DNA of 35,869 nucleotides from Microvirga sesbaniae (lineage in GTDB: Bacteria; Pseudomonadota; Alphaproteobacteria; Rhizobiales; Beijerinckiaceae). The notes beneath the pieces are model-generated. The model did no database searches and was not told where the DNA came from. It worked only from the letters and a program-made list of their open reading frames with translations. Shown piece after piece: positions 13,279-22,235 of this stretch (within the stretch, counting starts at the first letter, position 1; each line of letters starts with the position of its first letter). The stretch lies in contig NZ_JAMXFJ010000041.1 of NCBI RefSeq assembly GCF_025460805.1, positions 1 through 35,869 of the forward strand, read 5' to 3'. A program made the position numbers and the translations under genes.

Positions 13279-14946
13279 TCAGTTCAAGCGCTTGATCCGG
13301 TCCAGAGGACCTGGCGCAATTGGGCTGTTGCCGGCGAAGTAGGCGCTGAAAGCGTCGATGTCAGAGGGGCCATATTGCAGGTTCTTGCCCTGCTTCAGCA
13401 CCGAGAACCCATCACCACCGTCGGCCAGAAAGCTGTTGACCGTCACACGGTAGGTCATGGCCATTGCGAGCGGGTGGCCGTTGAGCGTGATGCTGTCGGC
13501 GAGAACACGATCCTCAACAGATCGAGCATTGTCCCAGGTGTAAGTGAAGCCCTTCGAGACCTGCAGAATGCGGGGCTTGGGCTGGTTGATCCACTGCTGC
13601 TCCAGCAAGGCTTTGATCTGGGCACCCGTGAGATCCATCGTCACCAGGGCATTGCTGAAGGGCTGGACGGCAAAGAGTTCGGCATAGGTCACGTTGCCGC
13701 CCTCCGACCTGAGGAGATCCGTTCGGATACCGCCCGGGTTCATGAAGGCAATCACCGCCTTTCCGCCCCGTTCCGTCCAGGTCGCGGCGAGCTGAGCGTC
13801 GGCGATCACGTCGCCCAGCGGCGTTTCGCCAGTGGGGGTGTCATTCTTGCTGAGGTATGCCGCCGAGATCCCAACCACCCGATTGGCCAGGGGTGCTGCG
13901 AGTGTCCGGTAATCCTGAAGCAGTGCCGTTTGCTCGGGATCCTTGGCGTACGTGTCGGTTCGGACGACGATGTTGTCCGCCTTGGAATGCAAGATATCGC
14001 GCGTGGTCCGATCAAGCGTCAGGCTGATGCTGGTCACAAGCGTGCCAAACTTGTCACCGCTCGTGACCAGGCGGTCGTCAATCCGGCAGTTGTAGGCTCG
14101 ATGGGTGTGGCCGCTGACGACAACATCGACCGCCATGTCAAGCCTCTTAACGATATCAACAATCGGGCCGGAGATGCCAGGGCACTCGTTGTAATCGCCC
14201 GTGGGAAAGCCGCCTTCGTGGATCAGGACCACGATGGCCTCAATCCCCTTGGCGCGCAGTTCCGGCACGAGCGCATTTACGGTCTCCGCTTCGTCCTGGA
14301 ACGTGAGGCCGGCCACGCCTGAGGGCATGACGATGTTGGGTGTGTCCTTCAAGGTCAGGCCAATGAACGCGACAGGAATGCCATCAAACTCCTTGATGAA
14401 GTAGGCCGGCAGGATCGTCTTGCCCGTGGCCGTGTCGATGGTAGTTGCAGCCAGATACTGGTACTGTGCTCCTTTGAAGGGGTGCGGTCCCCGGCAGGTA
14501 TCCTTCGGATGACAGCCGCCGTTCTGCATGCGCAGCAGTTCGTCCTTGCCCTCATCGAATTCATGGTTGCCGACCGCCGAGGCCTCCAGCCCCATCATGG
14601 ACAGGGCTTCCACGGTCGGCTCGTCATGGAAGAGGCCGGAGAGCAGCGGACTAGCGCCGATCAGGTCGCCTGCGGCCACAAAGACCGAGTTCCGGTTGGC
14701 GCCCCTCAACTGCTTGACCAGGGTGGCCATAGCCTCCGCTCCTCCGGAGGGTACCGCAATCAGCTTGGAGGGATCGCCGGGGTCACGGATCCTGATGCCG
14801 CCATTAGGTGGCTCCAGATTGCCGTGAAAGTCATTGATCGCCAGAATGGAGACATCCAGAGAACTACTCGCGGTCTGGGCCAAAACTGCTCCAGAGCCCA
14901 CGAGGACGAACTGGGCAGCTACTGCGAGACGAAATAGCGGGTTCAT
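13279..14946 (-). CDS. Periplasmic bifunctional metallophosphatase/5'-nucleotidase
   Basis: Hydrolyses nucleoside 5'-monophosphates, and possibly UDP-sugars or cyclic nucleotides, in the periplasm. The 555-residue precursor has a signal peptide (residues 1-24, ending VLAQ). The N-terminal metallophosphoesterase domain has every expected metal motif: INDFHGNLEP (about 38), GDLIGASPLLS, GNHEFDEG, VLIHEGG and SGHTHRAYNC. The C-terminal 5'-nucleotidase domain binds the substrate (NPGGIRTDL, VNSFLADGGDGFSVL). Length is normal for the family. The ATG at 14946 fits the signal peptide; its ribosome binding site is weak (GGTGCC), and longer in-frame starts up to 15048 would bury the signal sequence. 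Confidence 0.93.
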   Translation of the reverse strand: MNPLFRLAVAAQFVLVGSGAVLAQTASSSLDVSILAINDFHGNLEPPNGGIRIRDPGDPSKLIAVPSGGAEAMATLVKQLRGANRNSVFVAAGDLIGASPLLSGLFHDEPTVEALSMMGLEASAVGNHEFDEGKDELLRMQNGGCHPKDTCRGPHPFKGAQYQYLAATTIDTATGKTILPAYFIKEFDGIPVAFIGLTLKDTPNIVMPSGVAGLTFQDEAETVNALVPELRAKGIEAIVVLIHEGGFPTGDYNECPGISGPIVDIVKRLDMAVDVVVSGHTHRAYNCRIDDRLVTSGDKFGTLVTSISLTLDRTTRDILHSKADNIVVRTDTYAKDPEQTALLQDYRTLAAPLANRVVGISAAYLSKNDTPTGETPLGDVIADAQLAATWTERGGKAVIAFMNPGGIRTDLLRSEGGNVTYAELFAVQPFSNALVTMDLTGAQIKALLEQQWINQPKPRILQVSKGFTYTWDNARSVEDRVLADSITLNGHPLAMAMTYRVTVNSFLADGGDGFSVLKQGKNLQYGPSDIDAFSAYFAGNSPIAPGPLDRIKRLN

Positions 14947-15060
14947 AAGGCACCATCGGGTCGTGTCCAGCGGGAGAACATGACGCCAAATCTGGGCAGA
15001 GCCGAGGCTCCGTATCATGTCCGTAGTCAGGCAACGTATGGGGATCAAGGAGTACCCAGC

Positions 15061-15816
15061 TTACCGGGTCACAGTAATCTCACGGATCGCGTTGAATATC
15101 GGGTCGGTCGATACCCGGACCAGCCCTTTGGTCGCTGTTTCCAACTCCAGCACCATGAACACGCCTCCTGATATGGCAAGCGCACACAGCTGCAGAACGA
15201 TGATGACGGTTGCATTACCGGGTGCGAAAAGCCCAAAGCTGCCGAAGAGCAGGGTCAGCCAAAAGATCAGCAGGATCACGAACGATGTCGGGAGGGACGT
15301 ATTGGCCTTTTCTATGAGGAGCCATCGCGCGTCTGCGATGCTGTCGAGCACCTTGAAGGCTTGCGCTTGGGCCTGCCGCTGGTGGTTATCGCCCGGCTGA
15401 AGGTCAAGCACCCGGCGCGCCAGCGCCTCGAATTGCGTCAGAGATCGAGGATCGAGGCTGGATGGGTCACCCTCATCCGACAGCTCGTCAGCCTTTGTTT
15501 GCGCATAGCTGCGCAGGAGCTCCCGAAGGTCCTCTGCGTCGGGGCCGTATTGGCGCAAGGCCCGATCGAGCCGGATAATGTCGACGGCAAGCCTGTGAAG
15601 GGCATCCGTCTTGGCGTTGAACGACGAGCTGGCACTGCTGATCAGAAGGCTCATGACGAGCGCGGCCAGAGTGCCGACGACCGCCATGGACACTGACACC
15701 GCAGTCCGGCTTTCGCTGCTGAGGTGCGCCTTAGGCAGATGGCGCGCCAGCCAAAGACCAGTGAGTGCACCCAAGGCGATGGCGATGAAGGTCAAAACGC
15801 CTACGACAGCCTCCAT
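15061..15816 (-). CDS. DUF4239 (bestrophin-like) membrane protein
   Basis: A 251-residue inner-membrane protein with four hydrophobic segments: about 3-24, 43-62 (VSMAVVGTLAALVMSLLISSA), 178-198 (SFVILLIFWLTLLFGSFGLF) and 201-224 (ATVIIVLQLCALAISGGVFMVLEL). A long cytoplasmic or periplasmic helical stretch lies between (about 66-170, with LHRLAVDIIRLDRALRQYG). The GSFGLFAPGNAT loop is the recognisable signature of DUF4239. The molecular function is unknown; a channel-like role has been suggested only by distant similarity. The start has GAGGAGC upstream. The gene lies upstream of the 5'-nucleotidase on the same strand. Confidence 0.82.
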   Translation of the reverse strand: MEAVVGVLTFIAIALGALTGLWLARHLPKAHLSSESRTAVSVSMAVVGTLAALVMSLLISSASSSFNAKTDALHRLAVDIIRLDRALRQYGPDAEDLRELLRSYAQTKADELSDEGDPSSLDPRSLTQFEALARRVLDLQPGDNHQRQAQAQAFKVLDSIADARWLLIEKANTSLPTSFVILLIFWLTLLFGSFGLFAPGNATVIIVLQLCALAISGGVFMVLELETATKGLVRVSTDPIFNAIREITVTR

Positions 15817-16265
15817 GGGTCAGAGCTCCTCAACCTGCCAAGATCATCAATGCTGACCACATAGGGCAGCTGACACGCGGCGTTGGACGATCGGTTGAGA
15901 GCTTATCCTGGAGTGGTAGCCTTAAGAACAACCGAAAGTGGAGAAATCCGAACTTGCCTGCCCTGCGGCGTGCTATGATATCACTGCTGGGACATGGACG
16001 AGCCACACCGCCGAGCCTGTTGTAGTTGCGACCCTGCGGACCTGGAGCGTGCGGTTCACGCCTGGGAAAGTTCGTCCTGCGAAGCCCCATCATGCGCTGG
16101 TGGCTGTCAACCGCGAAGACGACTCTGCTCCTGGCAAACCAAAGCCAGGGTCAAGCGAGGCCATCCACCGCCCTTTGGATATGCCTGGTATCCCTGCTTG
16201 AGGAGACATCCTGCCAACCAGGATGAATTGTGGGACAATAGAGGAACGCATCCTGGGAGGCTGTC
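15817..16265. other. 449-bp intergenic region without a convincing gene
   Basis: Divergent spacer between the DUF4239 gene (minus) and the methyltransferase gene (plus). Open frames on both strands lack ribosome binding sites and family resemblance; one is Cys-rich but I judge it a chance frame. The only structure noted is the inverted repeat at 16207-16225. Confidence 0.5.
16207..16225. repeat. Perfect inverted repeat upstream of the methyltransferase
   Basis: CATCCTG, five bases, CAGGATG: a 7-bp perfect dyad 40 bp before the start at 16266. CATCCTG is repeated again at 16248-16254 next to the ribosome binding site. It could be an operator or a leader hairpin; there is no direct support. 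Confidence 0.3.
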
Positions 16266-17045
16266 ATGGCCGAGTATGTCTGGCGCCACGATCTGAAGGG
16301 CGAAGCGGAGCGACTGAGATTAATGTCGGACCTGCTCGACCCATCGAGCCGGTTTCATCTGTCCCAGACAGGCGTCGGCATCGGTTGGCGTTGTCTGGAG
16401 ATCGGTGCCGGCAACGGCTCGCTCTCGCAGTGGCTCGCGCAGCGCGTCGGTCCGACGGGGCACGTCATCGCCAGCGACATTCGTACGGACCTGATGCAAG
16501 GAATTGCGGCCAGCAATTTGGAAGTCCGCAAGTTTGATGTCGTGAACGACGAGCCATCGGATGCCCCCTATGACCTCATCGCAATTCGAGCCCTCCTGCA
16601 CCATCTTCCCGAACGCCGCGCCGTGGTGAGCAAGGTTGTCCGCTGGCTTAAGCCGGGTGGTTATCTTTTCGTGCAGGAGCCCGACTTCTACCCCACGTGG
16701 ACCGTCGAGCCCCTCTCCCAGAAACGCTTCTGGGAGCAATTCATTCAGTGGGCAGCAGCCCACCAGATCGACTACTACGTTGGTCGCAGCATCCCCGCAT
16801 GGCTGCAAGCAGAGGGGTTGATCGATATCTCCTCCGAAGGGCATGCCATTCTCTACAATGGTGGTTCGCCATTCGCGGAATGGTGGGATTACGGAATCCG
16901 CGAAGTCGCAGATAAGTTGAAAGCGGAGGGCGGAATATCCCAGGCAACACTCGACGAGTTCTATAGTCTCTCGCGTGACCCTGCGTACTGGACGACAACG
17001 ATCGCATTCACGGCAACCACTGCACAGCGCCGAACGGGATCTTGA
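16266..17045 (+). CDS. Class I SAM-dependent methyltransferase
   Basis: A 259-residue methyltransferase. Motif I is CLEIGAGNGSLSQWLAQRVG (about 43-62), followed by GHVIASDI with the acidic ribose-binding residue. FDVVNDEPSDAPYDLIAIRALLHHL is the post-II region, and RWLKPGGYLFVQEPDF is motif III. The C-terminal 110 residues (WEQFIQWAAAHQ, GGSPFAEWWDYGI) are probably the substrate-binding cap. The ATG at 16266 has GGGAGG six bases upstream. It stands alone between minus-strand genes. The substrate is unknown; the general fold resembles UbiE/Coq5-like enzymes but does not allow a specific name. Confidence 0.88.
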   Translation: MAEYVWRHDLKGEAERLRLMSDLLDPSSRFHLSQTGVGIGWRCLEIGAGNGSLSQWLAQRVGPTGHVIASDIRTDLMQGIAASNLEVRKFDVVNDEPSDAPYDLIAIRALLHHLPERRAVVSKVVRWLKPGGYLFVQEPDFYPTWTVEPLSQKRFWEQFIQWAAAHQIDYYVGRSIPAWLQAEGLIDISSEGHAILYNGGSPFAEWWDYGIREVADKLKAEGGISQATLDEFYSLSRDPAYWTTTIAFTATTAQRRTGS

Positions 17046-17286
17046 CTGAGATCAGCCTCGGATCAGACATTCGCATTCAGGACCCCTCGCTGAACGTCAG
17101 CTCTCGAGCGCCAAAGCAGACAAAGCGCCTACGTCTCAGGAGTGCCAAGAGAAGACCTTCGCATTATCGGTTGGGAAACACGAATAGGGTGACGACGGCT
17201 GGGACGGCTCGACCTCGACCGCTCAGGGTGCGCCCTGCTGTGCATGAATGCCGCCCGCAAACGAGACCCCTGTCAGCCTCAGGCCT

Positions 17287-18837
17287 TTATTGTGCCTTGG
17301 CCGAGGGCTGGTCAATGCCCTCGGCTACCCTTCGCTCGAGGTAGGGATAGAATGGATTGGACGAGATCCGCACCAGCACATCCAGCGGGACCACCAGCAC
17401 GCCGCGTTCGCCGCGAGGCGTCAGGGTCCCGAGGTGGAGGCCGAAGCTCTCCCGAGAATCCGGCTGCGAACCATACAGCGGATCGGTCACCGGAAAGGGA
17501 AGAGCGATATGGGACAGGGAGAACGTGCCGGGCGGGAAGGTCAGACCGAGCGCCTGCACAGCCTCCTTCGTTCCTCCGGCCTCGGTCGAACGCTCGACCG
17601 CCTCAAACGAGAACAGGTCGGAGTTGGTGACGAGCGTCGTCCTGAATGCACGCGGGGTAGCGGGCAGGAGCCGGTCAACGATCGACTCCATCGAGCGGTC
17701 GAAGAGTGGCTCGATCCTGATCGCGCGGTTGATGTCGAACAGGGTCAGCTCGCTCCCGTTGGCCGGAAGCCGTGCATAGAGGCTTGAGACGACAGCCTTC
17801 GTGCTGACGGTAGAGTCGACAACGGATTGGAACGTGTGGATCGGCGGGAGTTGACCGATCGTGCCATTGCCTGCCGCACGGGCAATCTGATCCTGGAGTG
17901 CCTGCGTCAGGAGGTAGGACTGACGGGCCGCGTTTACGGGAAACGAATTGTACTTGAACGGATTGAACTCGGGCAGGATGTCGAGCCAGGCCGCTGTGGC
18001 GAAGGCCGGGAAGAAGGCGGGCCACCCGGCGATACCAGCGTAGCGTGCGAAGACCGTGATGCCGATCATCGGGGAGATGAGAACCAAGCGTTCCGGTCGG
18101 GCCAGCCGCTCGTCCTCGAGGGCATCCAGGACATATTTGACCGCAAGCGCGCCACCGTTAGAGTAGCCGATGAGATGCAGGCGGCCGTGTGCCCCCGAGC
18201 GCCTCACGGCCTCCCGCACGGCGAGGCGCGTAGTCGCCATCCAATCCTCCTACTGAACCTCGGTCAGCGCCGCGGGGACAGTGCCATGGCCGGGCAGGCG
18301 GATGCCGATGGCGACGAAGCCCCTGCGGCGGTAGAACTCGGCGAGATGCCGCAGGCTGTAGGGAGAATCCGTGAGGCCGTGCAGGAACACGGCGGCCCCG
18401 ATTGGCTTGCCCTCGGGCTCGAACACGTAGGAATGGTTCCAGTCAGTCGCGAAGCCCGGCGGGTAAACGATGCCTCCCGCGAAGTAACGATTGATCGGCA
18501 ACCGGTCCTCATCGAGCTTCTGGCTGACCTCTTGCGCTACTTCCGCGAAGACGCGCTTCTCGGCCGCCATATAGCCCGACCAGTCGCCCGCATCGATCAT
18601 CCCGGCGTCAGGCTCGCTCGGGACGAAGGTGTGCCACACGTCGAGAGGTGGGGAGCGCAGGGCGTCCCAGGCGCGGAACGCAAGGCCGGCGATGATCAGG
18701 CAACCCACCAGAGCTGCCAGCGTCATCGCGCCGATCGCGATTGGTCTCAGCCAAGCCCTGACCGTCACGTTCAAAATCTGTCCCCGCGCAACGATAATCC
18801 GGAACGCCGCCGTGAACGAGCGGGTGACCGCGCGCAT
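17287..18837 (-). pseudogene. Alpha/beta hydrolase gene interrupted by an in-frame amber codon
   Basis: A membrane-anchored serine hydrolase (lipase/lysophospholipase type) split in two. The 5' part (to 18250) has a membrane segment (PIAIGAMTLAALVGCLIIAG), then AAVFLHGLTDSPYSLRHLAE and RLPGHGTVP, which are the oxyanion and cap-entry motifs. It ends LTEVQ followed by TAG (18252-18250), where homologs would have Trp (TGG). The same frame continues EDWMATTRLAVREAVRR and the nucleophile elbow LIGYSNGGALA, then about 290 more residues. The TAG is embedded in TAGGAGGATTGGATG, so ATG 18240 has its own Shine-Dalgarno and the 3' part (317 residues) could be made separately. Catalytic Ser and oxyanion loop would then lie on different polypeptides. 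The 5' start is uncertain (18894, 18837 or GTG 18768). Confidence 0.8.
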
Positions 18838-19128
18838 TTTCCGGCGACATGGGACTGACTGGCCCCCGGCGACGCGGCCGCGCCGATAACTCATGTCGTT
18901 TGTACTCGCGTTGCGCCGTAAAGAGGAGCAAAATATCCGACTGGCGATGGCTTATGCGCTCGGCCCGAAGGCCGCGGAAGCAAGGGGCATTTCAAGCAGT
19001 CGAATGTCGCCCCAATCCGGACGTTCCAACGGTCGCCCAAGATCGACGGCATGCCACCTTGGCTGGATGGCTGGACCGCCTCAACAACCCAGCAAAGCCA
19101 TGCTAAACTGCCTTTTCGGAGTGAGACA

Positions 19129-20442
19129 ATGAAGCGCTTCGCATCATTGATCGCCATCGCGCGGCGGCCCCGCCAAGCTTACACCGGGCGGCTTGCCTTC
19201 AGGTTGCTCGTCTTGTTGGCGGCGTGCGCTGTGATCGCCTATGGGGTCGCCGGATTCCGCCCTCCACAGCGGAGCTTGAACGAAGCCGCGGTTCCGGCCG
19301 CTGTCGCCGATCAGATCACGGTGCTCGGGCTTCCCAATGCCCGTTTCTGGGCCTGGTATGACTTGCAAGGAGCGGCGCTGGTCCAGGAATGGGAGCAGTC
19401 GCTGGACCGCGAACGGGCCGCCCTGGGGAGTCCGGACGGCCCTCTGCCGCCAGGATCTTATCTGGCGATCTCCGGCGGCGGTGGTGACGGGGCCTTCGGC
19501 GCCGGGCTCCTGTGCGGCTGGTCTGACAGCGGCACCATGCCGGCGTTCAAGCTGGTGACCGGGATCAGCACCGGCGCGATGATTGCGCCTTTCGCGTTTC
19601 TGGGCGGGCCTTACATCGAGCGCCTGCGGGAGCTTTACACGACCATCAAGAGCCAGGATGAGATCCGGACCTTGCGCGCCTTGAACGGCTTTTACGGCAT
19701 GGTCTTCGGGGAGGCGCTCGCCGACACATCGCCACTTTACCGTCTGATTTCCCGTTACGTGGATGCACAGATGCTTGCGGACATTGCCGCCGCATACCAG
19801 AACGGCCGCATGCTGATGATCGGGACGGCGAGCCTCGATCAGCAGCGTCCGATCATCTGGAACTTGGGCGCCATTGCGGCCAGCGGACATCCTGAGGCGC
19901 TCGAGTTGACCCGTAAAGTCATCCTGGCCTCGGCATCCATCCCGGGCGCCTTCCCGCCCGTCATGATCAATGTTGACGCAAACGGTCAGCGCTATCAGGA
20001 AATGAATGTCGACGCCGGCGTGGTGCAGCAGGCGCTGCTCTACCCAATGTATTTCGGGGTGCGCGCAAGCCTGAAGTATGGAAAGTTCGCGCGCGAGCGC
20101 CATGCCTATATCATCCGCAACGCGCGGCTCGATCCGGATTGGGCATCGGTGAACCGCGACTTCCTGACGATCACCGAGCGGGCGGTCGCGACGATGATCC
20201 ATTATCTCGGCTACAATGATGTCCTGCGAATTTATGACATGACGAAGCGCGACGGGATCGATTACAACTTGAGCTACATCGAGACCGACTTCGGCAAGAA
20301 GAAGAATGATCTCTTCGATCCCGAGTACATGAAGGCGCTGTTCGATTATGCCTATGAGAAGGGTCGACACAGGCCTGTCTGGCACAAGGCGCCACCAAAC
20401 CTCGATTTTGTGCCCCAGTTGCCGCTGGACGCACGCTTTTGA
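19129..20442 (+). CDS. Patatin-like phospholipase
   Basis: A 437-residue lipid acyl hydrolase with a Ser-Asp dyad. An N-terminal hydrophobic segment (about 24-44, FRLLVLLAACAVIAYGVAG) would anchor or export it. The oxyanion loop is SGGGGDGAFGAG (about 120-131), the nucleophile elbow is GISTGA (about 147-152), and the catalytic Asp is in NVDAG (about 293-297; DGG/DGA in classical patatins). The ATG at 19129 has GGAG at about eight bases and gives a basic N-terminus before the hydrophobic segment; a longer in-frame start at 19051 is less likely. It is divergent from the alpha/beta hydrolase pseudogene, so the two lipase-like genes share an intergenic region of about 290 bp. Confidence 0.88.
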   Translation: MKRFASLIAIARRPRQAYTGRLAFRLLVLLAACAVIAYGVAGFRPPQRSLNEAAVPAAVADQITVLGLPNARFWAWYDLQGAALVQEWEQSLDRERAALGSPDGPLPPGSYLAISGGGGDGAFGAGLLCGWSDSGTMPAFKLVTGISTGAMIAPFAFLGGPYIERLRELYTTIKSQDEIRTLRALNGFYGMVFGEALADTSPLYRLISRYVDAQMLADIAAAYQNGRMLMIGTASLDQQRPIIWNLGAIAASGHPEALELTRKVILASASIPGAFPPVMINVDANGQRYQEMNVDAGVVQQALLYPMYFGVRASLKYGKFARERHAYIIRNARLDPDWASVNRDFLTITERAVATMIHYLGYNDVLRIYDMTKRDGIDYNLSYIETDFGKKKNDLFDPEYMKALFDYAYEKGRHRPVWHKAPPNLDFVPQLPLDARF

Positions 20443-20636
20443 TGGTGTCGCTCCTCCCCCACTCACCGCGAAGATGTACGGTCGTACCGCAGGATGTCTC
20501 CATCGTGAGGGACGGAAAAGCCGCATGGTGGGCCGAAAATGTGCACAGGAGTAGGTTGCTCAGGGCCCGGCCGCACGGCCACTGGGTGCCACAGCCGCGC
20601 TCGCCGCGCCTGCACTGCGGAAGAGAAACAGTGCCT

Positions 20637-21506
20637 TCAATCCGCAAGTATTCCGAGAGTCCATGCCATGCTGAGAGCATCGCTTGGATGCAACCCGATC
20701 TGCTCGAACCACCGCACGAAGACGTCGTATTGCGCGCCGCTGCCGTAGATATGGGCCAAGGCGCGGTTCACTGCCAAGCGGAAGGCCCAGTCGCCGCGCG
20801 GCAGGGCAATGGCATAGGGTTCAACCGATAGTTCGTCGGGCAGCAGCGCGAGTTCGGCGGGACGCTGCTTGGCGGCACCCACTAGCAGCAGCCTGTCGCT
20901 GGCATATCCGTCAGCCGCCCCCGATTCCACCGCCGCGATGCCTTCGGCGCGACTCTGCACGGCAACCAGGGTTGCGGCATTGAGCTTGAGGTGACGTATG
21001 CGATCGGCCACGGCACGCTCGTTGCTCGTACCGGCGATGACCGCAATCCTCTTCCCATTCATGTCGGACAACGAGCGGATGTCGGATTGGCGTCTGACGA
21101 GGATTGCGGTGGATTCCACGAAGACAAAGCTCGAGAAGTCCACTTCCTCGAATCGCCGCAGGGTGACCGTACTCGATCCGCATTCCATATCGGCTTGGTC
21201 GTCCATGATCGCGGAAAACCGGGTATTCACCGTGACCGACACCCACTCGATCTTGAGGGTCTGACCGAGTTGCCGTCCGATCCCATCGACGACGAGGCGG
21301 CACAGGTCGATCGTATAGCCGACGGGTGTGCCTCTCTCTGTGTCTCTTACAAAGGAAAACGGCGTTGCATCCCTCCGGTAGGCGATCCGAACGACCTTTC
21401 TGTCCGCCACCGCCCTCAGGCGGCTGTCATTCGGGATCTCCCCCTGCGCAAACGATGGTGGCATCAAGACGTAAAAGCAGAATAACAGGACAAGTATCCG
21501 CAACAT
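20637..21506 (-). CDS. Periplasmic amino-acid binding protein, ABC-transporter type (SBP family 3)
   Basis: A 289-residue exported solute-binding protein. A signal peptide covers residues 1-20 (LRILVLLFCFYVLMPPSFA). Family-3 motifs follow: VVRIAYRRDATPFSFV, GYTIDLCRLVVDGI, DMECGSSTVTLRR (binding-site region), FSSFVFVESTAILVRR, GKRIAVIAGTSNERA and AVESGAADGYASDR. The ligand is probably a polar amino acid such as glutamate or aspartate, judged from resemblance to GltI-like proteins. No permease or ATPase gene lies nearby, so it is an orphan. The ATG at 21506 has AGGAG about nine bases upstream; the 11-residue upstream extension would weaken the signal peptide. Confidence 0.88.
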   Translation of the reverse strand: MLRILVLLFCFYVLMPPSFAQGEIPNDSRLRAVADRKVVRIAYRRDATPFSFVRDTERGTPVGYTIDLCRLVVDGIGRQLGQTLKIEWVSVTVNTRFSAIMDDQADMECGSSTVTLRRFEEVDFSSFVFVESTAILVRRQSDIRSLSDMNGKRIAVIAGTSNERAVADRIRHLKLNAATLVAVQSRAEGIAAVESGAADGYASDRLLLVGAAKQRPAELALLPDELSVEPYAIALPRGDWAFRLAVNRALAHIYGSGAQYDVFVRWFEQIGLHPSDALSMAWTLGILAD

Positions 21507-22235
21507 GCCTGACGCTCCTGACTGGGTTGGGCTTTGCACGCGGTCGAGATGGTAGATTTACAACCCGAAAGTTCGCCGCCAGCATTGTCCGGTGCAATTC
21601 TCGTTGACGGCCGGTGGTCTCCTGACGCCTGATCGTGGTGGGGCGCCCCGGCCACGCATAGGGCCCGGATGGTACCCGCTGCAGTCGAGCTATGACCATC
21701 CCGTTGCTTGAGGGAGATCGGCTGGGGGTGATCCGACGGGTACTTCGAGTCAACCGTATCGGAAGATACCTGGGAAGCCCGTCTGCGTGTCCAACATGAC
21801 TTCTGCGGTGCTCCATCGTTCTCTCCGGCTGCGCAGGCTGTCCAACCGATCGGGTGGGTCCTGCTCAATGCTTCTCAGCCCGCCATTGTCTGGGGCAGTT
21901 CCGGCGCGGGGGAAGCTGTAGGCGGTCGAGGCGGTTCCCCCGCCAGGCTGCCTGACATCATGCCGGCGATTGCTCAGGATACCACCGAGAGGATTCGGTG
22001 GCGACGCTTCGCCGGGAGGCCGTGGGACAGGGTTTGCGGTGCGGGTCATCGCGAAGGTCTCATATGGGTCACTTTTTGCCGATCCCCGACCGTTAGCAAA
22101 CGTCTGCTTGGGCTGGGTTAGCTATCCCTCGCCCAACTTCTCAAATGTGCCAGAATGCGACATTTCCCATAGATGAGAGCTCCCGGTTTGGGCTGGCATG
22201 CACCTAGGCCTGACAATGGTCATGGCTCGTCTTGC
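21507..22235. other. 729-bp region without a recognisable gene
   Basis: Between the binding-protein start and the autotransporter stop. Several open frames of 60-135 codons exist on both strands, but none has a good ribosome binding site or a recognisable motif, and all are rich in Pro, Arg and Ser as expected of chance frames in GC-rich DNA. No IS ends or tandem repeats were seen. Confidence 0.5.

Noticed and set aside
15994..16296. Cys-rich plus-strand open frame of 100 codons
   Set aside because: No ribosome binding site, overlaps the start of the methyltransferase gene, and has the composition expected of an out-of-frame GC-rich reading.
11623..18252. Amber codons inside two genes as a sign of TAG reassignment or suppression
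   Set aside because: TAG is also used as a normal stop here (for example at 1440-1442), no suppressor tRNA is visible, and the MBL gene has a second, unrelated lesion.
19144..20526. 460-codon minus-strand open frame opposite the patatin gene
   Set aside because: Shadow frame; patatin motifs and start signals are on the plus strand.
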